This document shows, piece by piece, positions 8,801 to 19,404 of a stretch of 58,027 bases of DNA. Source of the stretch: Rozella allomycis CSF55 (Eukaryota > Rozellomycota); assembly GCA_000442015.1 (NCBI GenBank), contig KE561064.1, positions 1-58,027 on the forward strand, given 5' to 3'. A model generated the notes under the pieces. It ran no database searches. It was not told the origin of the DNA and saw only the letters and a list, made by a program, of their open reading frames with translations. The translations under genes were made by a program, and so were the position numbers. The stretch's first letter is position 1. Every line of letters begins with the position of its first letter.

Positions 8801-10150
8801 ATGATTGCCATGTTTTCATCGATTATCCTAACTATATCGGTTCTCATCTTTGCATTTTTCACATCCAATGACATAGTAGTTCATCATCCAACCATAAAAT
8901 TATTCAATAATGCAAGAAATGATGTATCAACAGAAACTGTCCTAATGATATCGATTGATGGAGTCCGTGCAGAATATATCGATCGAGGATACATGCCGAA
9001 CCTTGAAAAACTTGCTAATGAGGGAATAATGGCTGATGGTATGATTCCAGTGTTTCCCTCCTTGACATTTCCTAATCACTACACGATAGCAACAGGATTG
9101 TACCCTTACCTACATGGAATAGTGAACAATGAATTTTATGATCCTTCACTGAATGAGACATTTTCATACAAGAAACCAAATCAAAATGAAGGAAAATGGT
9201 GGGGCGGTGAGCCAGTAAGAAATATATTTAAGAATTATAATTAGATTTGGAATACAGTTCAGAAACATGGAATGACTTCTGGTGTCTACTTTTGGCCTGG
9301 CGCTGAAGTGAGTGGCAAATACCCTAACTATTACGTCGAGCCTTACAATGAAACTATTCCAAATCATGAAAGATTAAAGACAGTATTGGAATGGTTGGAT
9401 AAGCCCAGAAGACCTTCTTTTCTAGGAATGTATATTTCAGATGTTGATACAGCGGGGCACAACTTTGGACCCAATTCTTTTAAAGTCAATAAAGCACTAG
9501 AAAGAGTGGACAATGTGATTGGACTTTTAATTAGTGAATTAAAGAAAAGAAACTTGTATGAAAAGGTTCACATTATGATCGTTTCGGATCATGGGATGAC
9601 TGAACTTTCTGATGAAAAGATTGTCTTTCTCGATGAATTAGTGAATATGGGATGGATTGAAAGAAGTGACACAGGCCCATTTGTTTCTATTTGGCCAAAG
9701 AAAAATAAAGGTAAACGAATATTTTTGATCTGATCTAAAGAAGAAATAGTTTATCAAACCTTATATGAGAAAAGTTTAATAAATAATCATTTTTCAGTTT
9801 TCAAAAAGGAATATTTACCAAAAAGATATCACTACAAAGACAATCAAAGAATAGCTCCGATAATTGTTCTTTGTGATCTTGGATGGCTAATGATGAAGAG
9901 ATCAGTTGACAGACCATCGTTTAATGGCATGGGAACTCACGGTTACAATCCAACAGACAAAGACATGCACGCATTGTTTGTTGCAAAAGGCCCCAAGTTT
10001 GTTAAAAATTCTAATTCCTTCAAAATACCAGAGAACAGAATTCCATCTTTCAGAAACCTTGATCTTTATCGCGTGGTGACACGTGTTCTGGAAATTGATG
10101 GGTCACCAACAAACGGAACAGATACTTTGATTCGGCTAATCTTACAATAA
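8801..10150 (+). CDS. ectonucleotide pyrophosphatase/phosphodiesterase (ENPP/NPP)
   Basis: 429 aa from exons 8801-9214, 9245-9710 and 9741-10150 (two 30-nt introns). A short N-terminus is followed by a TM anchor (FSSIILTISVLIFAFF), giving a type II surface enzyme. Catalytic features of the alkaline-phosphatase fold are intact: ISIDGVRAEY (metal Asp), LTFPNHYTIATGLYP (Thr nucleophile), DVDTAGHNFGP, VSDHGMTE and GTHGYNP (metal ligands). The family hydrolyses nucleotide pyrophosphates or lysophospholipid-type phosphodiesters outside the cell; substrate cannot be told. The splice models restore WWGGEPIWNT and KNKEEIVYQT. The first ATG (8801) was chosen because it opens the anchor; an upstream GTG is in frame. 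Stop lies 16 bp from the convergent Sec14 gene. Confidence 0.88.
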
Positions 10151-10166
10151 AAATAACTTTATATCT

Positions 10167-11156
10167 TTATTGACATTCACGCAAGCGATAAATTATTTGT
10201 TTCCCATTGAGCATTGAGAATGAATTGTCAAACTCAAAAGTAAATTTGCTTTCATCATTAGATTTCAATGTGATAGAACCAAATTCTCTTCTTTCATTTG
10301 TATTGCCATCAGTTTTAATTATGATGTCTCCTTCGATAACACAAAAGTCTAGAATTGCTGCTTTCCCTTCAAAGTTTTCGGAAACAGACAAACTTGATCT
10401 TGGAGATACATCTGCTGTTTTAATTGAACCCTCTCCTTTTTCAAATCCACCATATTGAATGGGGACTTGTGTCACATCAATCACGTCTAACAAAGCCTTC
10501 CTAGCCTTAGTATAGCTTGCCATTAAAAACTTGGATTGTGTTCTCTTGGACGTAAACCCAGCCATTAAATTATACAAAACATCCATAATGGAAGGGACAT
10601 TAATAAACATCTTCTTTTGCAGCATTTCAGGATAATTATCCTGGAAAAGAGTTATAATTTCTTTTGTGATGGCTTTCATTCTTTTGTCCATGCGAAACAT
10701 GCTTGCACCAGCATAATCATGCACCTCTAAAATAGAATTTAATATACTTACCTGCGTAATAGTGTCGATTCCATTTTCAAAGTCTAACAATTGAATCGCT
10801 CTTTCCATCAGCTGCACTCTCCATCTCAAAAACATGGTGGTATCTTCATTCTTAAAAACCTTGTCTGGATCCATCTTTCCATAAACATTATATGTTATAG
10901 GTCTGCTATTCTTGTCAAACCCATATGTAAAGCCAAGTGAGCTGATTTCATCATCAAAAGTTTCTTGAATAATTTCATTGACCCTAAACTGTTTTCGCCA
11001 CTGCTTTAAATCAAGGTGATCATTTACCTTCAATGCATTAATGAACATCGTTACGGCATCGTTAACGACTCTATTTCTAGCCACCAAAAACTTTTCAATT
11101 ATACATATCTGAGCTCTATTTGGCTGACTGAGGTCATTAAACTCTACATTCCACAT
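10167..11156 (-). CDS. Sec14-like CRAL-TRIO protein with C-terminal GOLD-like domain
   Basis: The open frame is 329 codons, but it probably hides a 27-nt intron (10725-10751) that is in frame and stop-free. Removing it gives ITQVHDYAGASMFRMD, as in Sec14 proteins, and a 320-aa product. CRAL-TRIO core: PITYNVYGKMDPDKVF, VHDYAGAS, FQDNYPEML, NVPSIMDVLYNLM. After it, beta-rich sequence ending FDNSFSMLNGKQIIYRL resembles a GOLD domain, as in Sec14L and patellin proteins. Likely role: exchange or presentation of phosphatidylinositol/phosphatidylcholine or other lipids at Golgi/endosomes. An intron-blind annotation would insert nine extra residues. Confidence 0.85.
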   Translation of the reverse strand: MWNVEFNDLSQPNRAQICIIEKFLVARNRVVNDAVTMFINALKVNDHLDLKQWRKQFRVNEIIQETFDDEISSLGFTYGFDKNSRPITYNVYGKMDPDKVFKNEDTTMFLRWRVQLMERAIQLLDFENGIDTITQVSILNSILEVHDYAGASMFRMDKRMKAITKEIITLFQDNYPEMLQKKMFINVPSIMDVLYNLMAGFTSKRTQSKFLMASYTKARKALLDVIDVTQVPIQYGGFEKGEGSIKTADVSPRSSLSVSENFEGKAAILDFCVIEGDIIIKTDGNTNERREFGSITLKSNDESKFTFEFDNSFSMLNGKQIIYRLRECQ

Positions 11157-11437
11157 GTTTAGCTAAATCTACAGTTTCAATATTTTACTTCTGAATTCTC
11201 AAGGCCTTCCTTTGCATTATCATTAAAAACTTTAATAAATTCTGATACTTGAGGGCTGGAATATTGATCGGATGTCATGTGCTAGTCTGCGCCACAGATG
11301 AAAGGGATTGGAAATAATTTCAATTTTTAAAAGCTACATAGTGAATGCAAATTTTTATTGTCTTAAAGCAATGAATTTTGACTTGTAAATTACTGGTTGC
11401 CGGAATTCCACCGAAATTTCCTATTTCCTGCAAGTCA

Positions 11438-11953
11438 ATGGACAGTAGCTATTCTTCTATCTTAAAAGCTACAGCTACAGCATCTGTAATGCAGTTGATG
11501 GTTATGAGTGGCTCTTCGTATTTATTTACTTCAGTATTTTCACTATCAGATATTAATTAGTATTTCTTCAAATCCAATTTAAGGCAATATGAAGAAAATG
11601 TTGAAAATATAATAAAGAAGTTGGCATCGTCCTTGGATTCTTGTCAACTCCTTGAATCAATCAACAAAGGACTACATGTTGGAGTAGACCGGATCATAGC
11701 GGATATGGCAGAAATAAACCAACAACTTCTTTCTTTTCAAAATTGCATGAAAAATCCAATTTCCAAAGCAAGACTAAGAAGAAATAAGGTGTGTGACGTA
11801 TCAAACCATGTTACGGATTGCAAGGCGGCGCTAGGTGGACAGTTGGCGAGTACTTCTGAATCAAAAATATCTCTTTCAGAAGATATTCAAATTATGAAAA
11901 GCGAAATAAGGAAACTTAAGGGAATGATAATAGTAGCCAAAATAAACACCTGA
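11438..11953 (+). CDS. small helical protein of unknown function, spliced
   Basis: Two open stretches in one frame are separated by a TAG at 11558. A 27-nt GTA...AG intron at 11534-11560 removes it, leaving 162 aa. The N-terminus is MDSSYSSILKATATASVMQ; the centre (YEENVENIIKKLASSL, IADMAEINQQLLSF) and end (SLSEDIQIMKSEIRKLKG) look like coiled coil. Size and pattern recall small adaptor subunits (BLOC-1/BORC type), but I cannot assign it. The ATG at 11438 is the most likely start; an earlier exon is possible. Confidence 0.5.
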
Positions 11954-12087
11954 TATTTAATAATGATTCGTTAGTCAGGCCTCTAAACACCTATGAATCT
12001 ATAAACTTAGCTTTATCAAAAACAATCACATCTAATGTAACTAATAATCAACAGATCATAAATTAAAATTTTAACTAAAGTCGAATA

Positions 12088-12173
12088 CAATACTATCGCT
12101 GATTACAATAACAATATAAATTCTAAAAATAGAATATCATCTTATAAATATCAGCCACCGAGAGTTCGGACCC
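12088..12173 (+). promoter_or_regulatory. second copy of the duplicated promoter block
   Basis: Matches 5414-5499 closely, with TATAAATA at 12143-12150 and the same 31-nt TATA-to-ATG spacing. Conservation outside the coding region suggests a recent duplication, selection on the promoter, or both. Confidence 0.6.
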
Positions 12174-12923
12174 ATGTTTAAAAGTTATCTCGCCCTTTTA
12201 GCACTAAGCTGTATAAGATCCAACCCAGTGGCTCCAAATGATTCTGTAGAGTTTCGCATATCAGAAAACTTCGATTTGAAATCTAGTGATGGTTTCGCCG
12301 TGTTTGGTGACAAGGCTAAATTTCTCGTGACTGTTAAAGACTCTGAGATCAAAGATTATGAGTTTTCTTATAAGGGCAAAGATGTCAAGTTGATTGCAAA
12401 AGACAATGTTCTAGGTGAATTTGATGGCGATATCACAATGGACCCGGATTTTAAACTGGAAACTAAGCTGGAATACAAGCATAAAGAAAAAGGAACTGGA
12501 TCTGTTATTCTAGTTGATAATGTGCATACGTTGCTCAGTCTCAAATCGGCATATAGTTCACAGAAGCTCGAAGGTGGTATTTGGAAGATTGATTTTGTAG
12601 CTGATTGCAAACAAAGAAAAGAAATTTTAGGAAATTGGTTGATTGAAAACAGCGTCATAGCGGAAAACAAGAACTATTGCGATGGATTGAAACATGAATA
12701 CAAAGTAGAAAATGATACACCTCTTCTAGGTCTCTCTTTTCAACATGGAAATCATAAAGAAATGGTGGAGTCCTCTGTTGATGTTTCAGGATTGTTCAGT
12801 GGTCTTAAAAAGATTTTGATTATGTCTGTGGTTGCACTAGTATTGATTATTGCCCTTTTCTGGGCTTGTTGTTGTAAAGGAGCATGTGGTATTTTTTCAT
12901 TGTGCAAGAGAAGGAAGATATAA
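12174..12923 (+). CDS. type I membrane protein, signal peptide plus Cys-rich cytosolic tail (paralog B)
   Basis: 249 aa. Same plan as the protein at 5500: signal peptide MFKSYLALLALSCIRSNPVA, ectodomain, TM (ILIMSVVALVLIIALFWA) and tail CCCKGACGIFSLCKRRKI. It carries a six-residue insertion in the ectodomain (around DITMDPDFKLETK) absent from paralog A. Sites of change cluster in the ectodomain, as in surface proteins under diversifying pressure, but this was not measured. Function unknown. Confidence 0.75.
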   Translation: MFKSYLALLALSCIRSNPVAPNDSVEFRISENFDLKSSDGFAVFGDKAKFLVTVKDSEIKDYEFSYKGKDVKLIAKDNVLGEFDGDITMDPDFKLETKLEYKHKEKGTGSVILVDNVHTLLSLKSAYSSQKLEGGIWKIDFVADCKQRKEILGNWLIENSVIAENKNYCDGLKHEYKVENDTPLLGLSFQHGNHKEMVESSVDVSGLFSGLKKILIMSVVALVLIIALFWACCCKGACGIFSLCKRRKI

Positions 12924-13139
12924 ATAAACCATGAAATATTAAAATTTATTATCAATTTCTTATGCTGATGATTTGAAGATATCTGACTTACTATTTACTA
13001 ACTGACTTTTACACTCAAATATAACTAATAATTGTTGAACTTCGTGGGCTCTCTCGGAAAGTGAAACCAAACAAAAACTGGCTCCCCAAAGGTGAAATAA
13101 GTTGTGAAAAAAGGATAATATATTTGATTTCTCGTCATT

Positions 13140-14144
13140 TTATTTAGGAAGTAATAATTGCTGACTTCTCTCCCTATTCTTCAACCATGTGTAGTAAGAT
13201 GAACCAAGGAGAATAAAGATTATTCCGGCAACTCTGTAAGATGTTACAATTTCTCCAAGTAGATGGGCGGCCAAAATTGTTTGGAGTACACCCCTAACTG
13301 CTGATGATATCATGTGAGTTACAGGACTTTTGAAAGATAATAATTAAGTTTTACCTAGTTATTTGTATTTGTAAGAATCCTGCTACATTAATGAGAAACC
13401 CACTTATTCCCTTTAAAAGAATATAAAACCTGTTACCGTGATTATTGCACTTCTCAAAAATGCCGACCTCCCGAATAGAGTAAAATATGCACCAGCGTCA
13501 GGTCTTTCAAAAAGAACAAAGGGAATTAGACCAAACGCAGAAAAAACATTGTTATAATATACCATGTCAAACATTCCGTTTTCGGTTATAGCAAATGATT
13601 TCTTGATTACCACTGCGTGAAGAGCGGTAGTAAATGAAGAAAGACATCCAAACACTATGCCTTTAGTAGATATATTAATTTCCTTTTCAGCGAAAACTCC
13701 AACAAGAAATCCAAGAAATACAATGCCACAAGATGACAAGATTGCTATAGACGGTCGCGTCTTCAAATACATCCATGACAAGGAAACGGTTATAGGAAGC
13801 ACTAAAGATCGTGCTACTTGATACAAAGATGCATCCAAGTAATTCAAACAATACGTATTCATAACTAATCCAAAAATATTTACAAGAATCATCATTGAAA
13901 GTTTTTTGAGAATATTGATATTGATTTCGGGAAGTTCAATAAAGTTGAAAATTGATAAAATGTGAAGAATGATGACAGCGATGACAAGTTGAGCAAAGAG
14001 AAAGGTAATGGGTATAGGGAGTGAATTTAAAGCCTGTTTGTTCAGCAAGACTGTCGTAATCGAAGCGAATACATAAAAAGACACTGCAAATATCACTTTG
14101 ATGGGTGAATGTGAGATATCAGTGTTTTTGACCTTGTCGCTCAT
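13140..14144 (-). CDS. nucleotide-sugar/triose-phosphate transporter family protein (SLC35C1-like)
   Basis: 316 aa from exons 14144-13437, 13410-13355 and 13326-13140 (introns 26 and 28 nt). About ten TM helices. Conserved signatures: CLNYLDASLYQVARSLVLP, VYYNNVFSAFG, and, only after splicing, GFLINVAGFLQIQITSPVTH. These match the GDP-fucose transporter branch of the drug/metabolite superfamily. It should exchange a nucleotide sugar for a nucleoside monophosphate across the Golgi or ER membrane to feed glycosylation. The exact substrate is not shown. It ends about 216 bp from paralog B (convergent). Confidence 0.88.
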
Positions 14145-14174
14145 ATCAGGTGCTACGCCACATTGAAACTTAAT

Positions 14175-15270
14175 TTATTTGTTAAATTTAGCATAGCACC
14201 GCTCGTAATCTTCAACGTCAAGTTTGCTGCCTAACACAATGGGAGACCTAGCATGAATATCATCAGGAACTATATCAAGAATGCGATCCCTTCCTGTTGA
14301 TGCCTTCCCACCCGCCTGTTCAAGGATCATCGCCATTGGAAAGCATTCATATAGCAATCTAAGTTTACCATTCTTAGATTTATTATCAGCAGGATATGCG
14401 AAAACACCTCCGTATAACAAAGTTCTGCGGACGTCCGCAACCATGGATCCAATGTACCTTGCTGAATACGGCTTTCCGTCGGCAGGAAATTTAAGTGAAT
14501 TAAAATATTCTTTTGTAGGTTCATCCCAAAATAAGGAGTTTCCTTCATTGACAGAATAAATTTTGTGCCTCTCCGGAATTTTTATCTACCTGTCACATTA
14601 ATTTTGTCCTTACTGAAGGATGAGTAAGAATAAACTCTCCAAGATTCTAATTAATTAGGAAAATATTTTCATACTGGATCCAATGTGTATCCATTTACTC
14701 CGTTGCCAGTAGTCAAAACCAATGTCGTGGAGCTACCGTACATAGCGTAACCAGCTGCAACCATTTCTTTTCCTGCCTTTAATACATCACGCTTAGAAGC
14801 ATTTGCAGGATCGCTAACATGGTATATACCAAAAATTGTGCCGATAGAAACACCAGCATCAATATTTGAACTTCCATCAAGGGGGTCAAAGACTACGGCG
14901 TATTTTCCAGTTCCCAGCCCCTTACTGTCAACTATGATTTCATTTTCGTTCTCTTCTGATACAAGAACAGAAACTCTTCCAGAAGATTTTAAAGAGTTAA
15001 TAAATGTATCGTTTGCCAATACATCAAGCTTTTTTACATCTTCTCCTTGTACATTAGTTTTTCCAGCTAGACCAGTTCTTGATTATTATTGGTAGAACTT
15101 TATTACAGGTTCGCTAATCCTGATCTTCTAACCTGTGAGGCAACAAACTTGCAGCCTAGTTGAATGGAGGTCAGAAGTAGCGTAAGGTCACCTCTAGCAT
15201 TAGAATGTCTTGTTTGGTCATGTAAAACGTGCCTTGATAGAGTAATCAAATTGGTTTCTATATTGTCCAT
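14175..15270 (-). CDS. FBP1: fructose-1,6-bisphosphatase
   Basis: 336 aa after joining exons 15270-15107, 15077-14675, 14646-14614 (33 nt) and 14585-14175; introns 29, 28 and 28 nt. It hydrolyses fructose-1,6-bisphosphate to fructose-6-phosphate in gluconeogenesis. Seen: VSEENE and [10 protein letters not shown] metal/phosphate site, [46 protein letters not shown]. Full family length (human about 338). The 33-nt exon encodes part of GEFILTHPS. The third intron skips an earlier ACAG and uses GTAG four bases on, as only this keeps [16 protein letters not shown] in frame. The start is 55 bp from the copine stop on the same strand. Confidence 0.95.
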
Positions 15271-15325
15271 CTTGTGGCTTTGCAAATGTATTATCAAAAA
15301 TCCAAAATGACTTTTATTAATGAGT

Positions 15326-17298
15326 TTAAATTTGAATGTTATTTTTACGAACATAATTAAGGAATTGACCTGGTAATTCTGCCAAGACACATTGCGCTAG
15401 CATCTCCTTATTTTTCATGTCGCGCAACGGAACGAACTGAATATGTTTCGAAGAAAATACGTTACTTGCACTATGTCTGCAGAAGCGTTAATACCGTTCC
15501 AACATAATGCTCCACCATCTCCATCAAGAACTTCCATGCTAGAAAAATCTGCATTTCCAACTCCGACGATGATAATGGATAACGGAAGCACGCAAGCTTC
15601 CTGGATGATAACTTGCTTTGTAGATTCCAAATCAGTTATTTCTCCATCTGTGATTATCAAAAGAACAGAGTAGACTTTCGCTTTCTCATTAGCATTTTTC
15701 CGTGCTATGTTGCAAAATTTTCTAATCATTGGTTCAAAGTTGGTAGGACCCCAAAGTGTTACATATGAAAGTGCGGTTTTATAGGCTTGCAATACACCTT
15801 CGGTGCCGAATACGAATTCCTTTCATAAAAGCCAAATGTTTGTTACATTGTTTGGATCTAAAGTGCAATTGAAGTCAAATAACACTTGCTCGTTTGGAAA
15901 CTTTGCACCAAAACCGTAAACAGGGAACATTTGATCCCTGTCGTAATTTGAAATTATTTCACCGACGGCAGTAATTGCACGAGCATAGTCATTTTCAAAG
16001 TTGCCATAAATGTAATGTAGTGAATTTGGCGCATTAGGAGGGCTTTAAACTGAAATTATTTGCATTATTTTACCCATTAGATGCAGTGAAGTCAATCGCG
16101 TAGGCCGTACTAATTTCCCAGCCGCTTCTTAAATAATCCACAAACCTTGAATAAAATTTGTGTGAAAAATTACGAATGTAGTGTAAACATTTCAAAACGT
16201 AAGCATTTTATGATCCCTGAATTTTGATAGCCCGGTGTGCTCTTATACTGGTCATTTATGAGTGCAAACGTCTTGGGAATATTAGAAAAATCATTAATTG
16301 TAAACAATATTCTGATCAATAATGATTATTACCTCAAATGATCCAACAGGCGTGTTCTTGCCATTTGATTTGAATTTGAATAATTCAAACCGAAGCGGAG
16401 TAGATCTAATTCCTTGACAGAGTCTGGAAAATGTTATGTCAACTTTCTTGATTGTATTTTTTCAAATTGTATTACTTTCCATTTGGGGTTCCTTTCAGGG
16501 TTTTTCACAATCTCGCTTTCATAGGAAATGATTCTATCATTTGGATTATCAGGTTTTGATCTTGTAATTTTGTAAAAGAATTCTGGGTAATGTATTCAGA
16601 TCTTTTACTATCAGAGGAAAACAAGGACGAAAAGAATGAGACAGGTTTTCCCTTGGTGGTCAATTCAGATCCAGAAAATTCCATTCCAATTTGAATTTAA
16701 TGTAGCCATTTACTGAATGAATGTATTAAAATCCTTTTGCTCCTCGTATTTAACAATCAAATCTCCACTTTGACCTCTTCTGTGGCTTTAATTGGACATC
16801 GATGATCTTACCGAATCGGAGCTTGAAATTTTGAGTCTGGAGATGTCATTAATTGTGACATTTTGCATTCCTAAAACCTTAAACGATTTTTTGTACTATC
16901 GTTCCAATCAAATCGTGTTTTGACAAATTGCGCAGATCATCATCATCCTTGTCATATACTTCAAAACGAAGGATTTGAATTGATTCAAAGTAATAATTCA
17001 CACAAATAGTGGTGGAAAACACGGGGTTTGAATCATTCCTACAATGTTGATGTAGATATCATATCGTACATTTTTACTTCTGTCATTCCCACCATTTTAA
17101 ACGTTGGTGAGGCAATACTCGGATGTTTTTCCATGATGTATACGACGATGAAGGGATCACTCGGACGGTGCTTTAGTTATTGATTTACCTTGGATAAAAT
17201 GTCTAGCTTGGGGATGTTTCTGTTCAATTGTATATTTATGATTACTGGCATTCAAGATGTAAGTCTATAATGGCAGCGGGTCCATAGTTTTGGTCCAT
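15326..17298 (-). CDS. copine (two C2 domains plus von Willebrand A domain)
   Basis: About 536 aa, as in animal copines, from 14 small exons. Exon ends (5' to 3'): 17298-17246, 17219-17189, 17161-17070, 17038-16897, 16870-16812, 16785-16714, 16685-16609, 16582-16476, 16446-16333, 16304-16174, 16145-16074, 16042-15847, 15819-15466, 15436-15326. C2A carries LSKSDPFIVVY and RFEVYDKDDDD; C2B carries NPKWKKVDITF; the A domain has MIDAS DFTASNG, VLLIITDGEITD and SIIIVGVGNADFSSM; the end is ELPGQFLNYVR. Copines are calcium-dependent phospholipid-binding proteins in membrane signalling. Three introns seem to end in CG, GG and TG instead of AG (17162, 16686, 16305); alternatives are an 18-nt intron for the first and a 60-nt intron for the third. 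If these are real defects the gene may be decaying. Confidence 0.85.
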
Positions 17299-17354
17299 CT
17301 TTGATTCGTAAATTTCGCAAAACAAAATGTAGAAGGAATGTTACGTGATTTTTA

Positions 17355-19282
17355 TTACAAATACTTTTGTATATTTGCAAACAAAACTTTTTGACTGTCT
17401 CTTTCTAAGAATTTTTTGAAGTTATCATGCGAGGGTGTTGATCTCTTGGCTATAGCTACAAGCACAGGCAACCAGCGGGGGTAACGCTTTTACAATCAAA
17501 ATATTTATTTACTTCAATTACAATATTTTCATTACTGATGGAGTTCCATATATCAACTACACTATTTACAGTAATAGAATGGGCAAGCCCTAGTAGGAAT
17601 AACTTTTCATGTGAAACAACTATTTGTGATGCGAGCGCTGGATTTCTTTTTGACAGGAATAATAGAAAATTGAAAAAATTTGGTCTCCATTGCATTACTT
17701 GTTCTTCAACCTTATTTATCTAAAACTGAAAAACATGTACAATATCGCCAACGAATTGTTCTACATCTCCTTGAGCATACAAGAAATTATAGAAATTATA
17801 TTCGAGATTTAATGTGCGTTTAATGTCTAGAAAATCCAGTGGCACTGATATTGATCCCGTTGTACTCAAATCAGATTCAATGAAGCTCTCCAGAAAAAAG
17901 CGTGGGTTTTTGGTTCGTATATCAAATGACATTGCAATTGATAGTTTTACTTTAATTAATCAGGGTAAATTTTACTAACTTTGCTGATTCTTGCATTCAG
18001 TACGTACGTCATAAACTTTCCTTTGTCTATAAGCAGGCCTTCTACCCCCTTAAGTAAGATCGATATTGCCCAGAGACAGTATTCGGAGTTTTGGAATTCT
18101 TTATCCGTTACTATATAATCTATGAAATGGTAATTAGCATCGTAGGAAACCTCAAAGTCTTTGTGCAACCTTTCAATAAGAAGAATTTTATCTAAATTAT
18201 TTAATGACTGATATTCTAATGCTATCTTGTATTGAATGTCACTTCTTATCATAAACACGAGCCATATTGTCCTCCCAAAATTATTTTTCGTAAACGAGGA
18301 CTATTACGTTCCTAGATTTCCAATTACCATCGCGTTATTTAGGCCTAAAATTTTAACTGAAGATTTAACAATGTTAACAAAACAACACGAGACCTCATAA
18401 AACGTAAAATGATCGTCCGCTGGAGGAGAAACAGTGCTGCTTAAAAGGGAGTTCAAGCATAGGGAACATGAGTCTTCGGATTCCAAACCTGAAAAGATTG
18501 GCAATAGCGTTTCTATGCAAACTTATTAATAGAAACCTTTTCGGTTACTAAAGAAAGCATTTGAAGTAAAATCTGATGTTAAATTTGAACTCAAGATGTA
18601 AACAAGTTCCACCAATGTATCATTATCTCGAGGAATTCTATCAATAAACTACTAAATATGTAGAAAATTGAATTGGTACTTTGGGCTTAAAGCTCTGAAA
18701 AATACGATCGATATTAGCAGACTTTACATCTTCATTCAAGTAGGCAAAAATTGGCTTTTCTATAACCGCATGAGGAAACAGAAGTTTGGTAATCCAATCA
18801 ATTAATCTTTTAGTAATGTCGATGCCTTTTGAATGATTATTTATTTAGCTTTACCATTTGTCGAATCGAGTTTGTTCTTGTCTCTAGATTTTACATCCTT
18901 GTGTGCGTTTTACCTATTTTGTAGCACTGAATGCAAATGCACCAAAAAATTCAATAATTGTTGCTCATCTCCTGCAGCTGCTCCCACTAAAATGTGTTTG
19001 TCCATTCGAAACTCAGATTCCTTCTTTTTGATAATCTTTTCAATTTGCTCCCAATTATTTTTTTTTGCTTGTGAGCTTGTGCCCGAATAGAAGGCAGGCA
19101 TATGGACGTCTTTGGGGAAATAATGAACTAGAATTTGAGCAATCATGTAACCATTGCCAAAGTCTCTGAAAAATTAAGTATATGGAGTGTCATTACCGTT
19201 TTATATTTTTAAATGAGCTTCCCAAATCTAATGATTGGAGCCAAATTATTAAATCGCGAGAAGCAAATGTTGACATGGACAT
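17355..19282 (-). CDS. SPATA4/CLAMP-type calponin-homology protein (cilia-associated)
   Basis: 380 aa from ten exons: 19282-19197, 19165-18914, 18883-18855, 18825-18680, 18651-18537, 18512-18308, 18271-17976, 17949-17741, 17710-17494, 17455-17355; introns 31, 30, 29, 28, 24, 36, 26, 30, 38 nt. The N-terminal 90 residues match the CH-like domain of SPATA4/SPEF1 (RDFGNGYMIAQILVHYFPKD, AFYSGTSSQAKKNNWEQI), which binds axonemal microtubules. The C-terminal 290 residues are helical and unassigned; a short stop at 18841 is removed by the 29-nt intron. Presence fits a flagellated zoospore. Its last exon ends 56 bp from the copine start. The last two exons are less certain. Confidence 0.72.
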
Positions 19283-19404
19283 TGTTGATTAAACAATAAA
19301 TAATAGAAATTCTTGTTTTATATAACAATATAATATTTAAGAAATATCATGCATAGGTATTAATTGTTCGCAGTTGAACCTTCGACTTGCAGTTACTTCG
19401 CCAC

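Noticed and set aside
12368-12670. Minus-strand ORFs repeated in both SP-TM paralogs (5790-5978 and 12368-12670)
   Set aside because: Antisense shadows of a duplicated gene; no start context or domain.
14590-14613. A 24-nt FBPase intron ending ACAG
   Set aside because: It shifts the frame; only the 28-nt form keeps [16 protein letters not shown].
16871-16896. A 19-nt copine intron (16878-16896)
   Set aside because: The 26-nt choice gives the better C2A sequence (DLIGTIECKMSQLM) and the correct downstream frame.
17171-17188. An 18-nt copine intron as the preferred model
   Set aside because: It uses AG, but it breaks the family consensus DILSKSDPF with three extra residues; kept only as an alternative.
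18841-18883. Short stop-ended exon making the SPATA4-like gene only 126 aa
   Set aside because: A 29-nt intron at 18826-18854 removes the stop and joins a long coding stretch on the same strand that has no ATG of its own.
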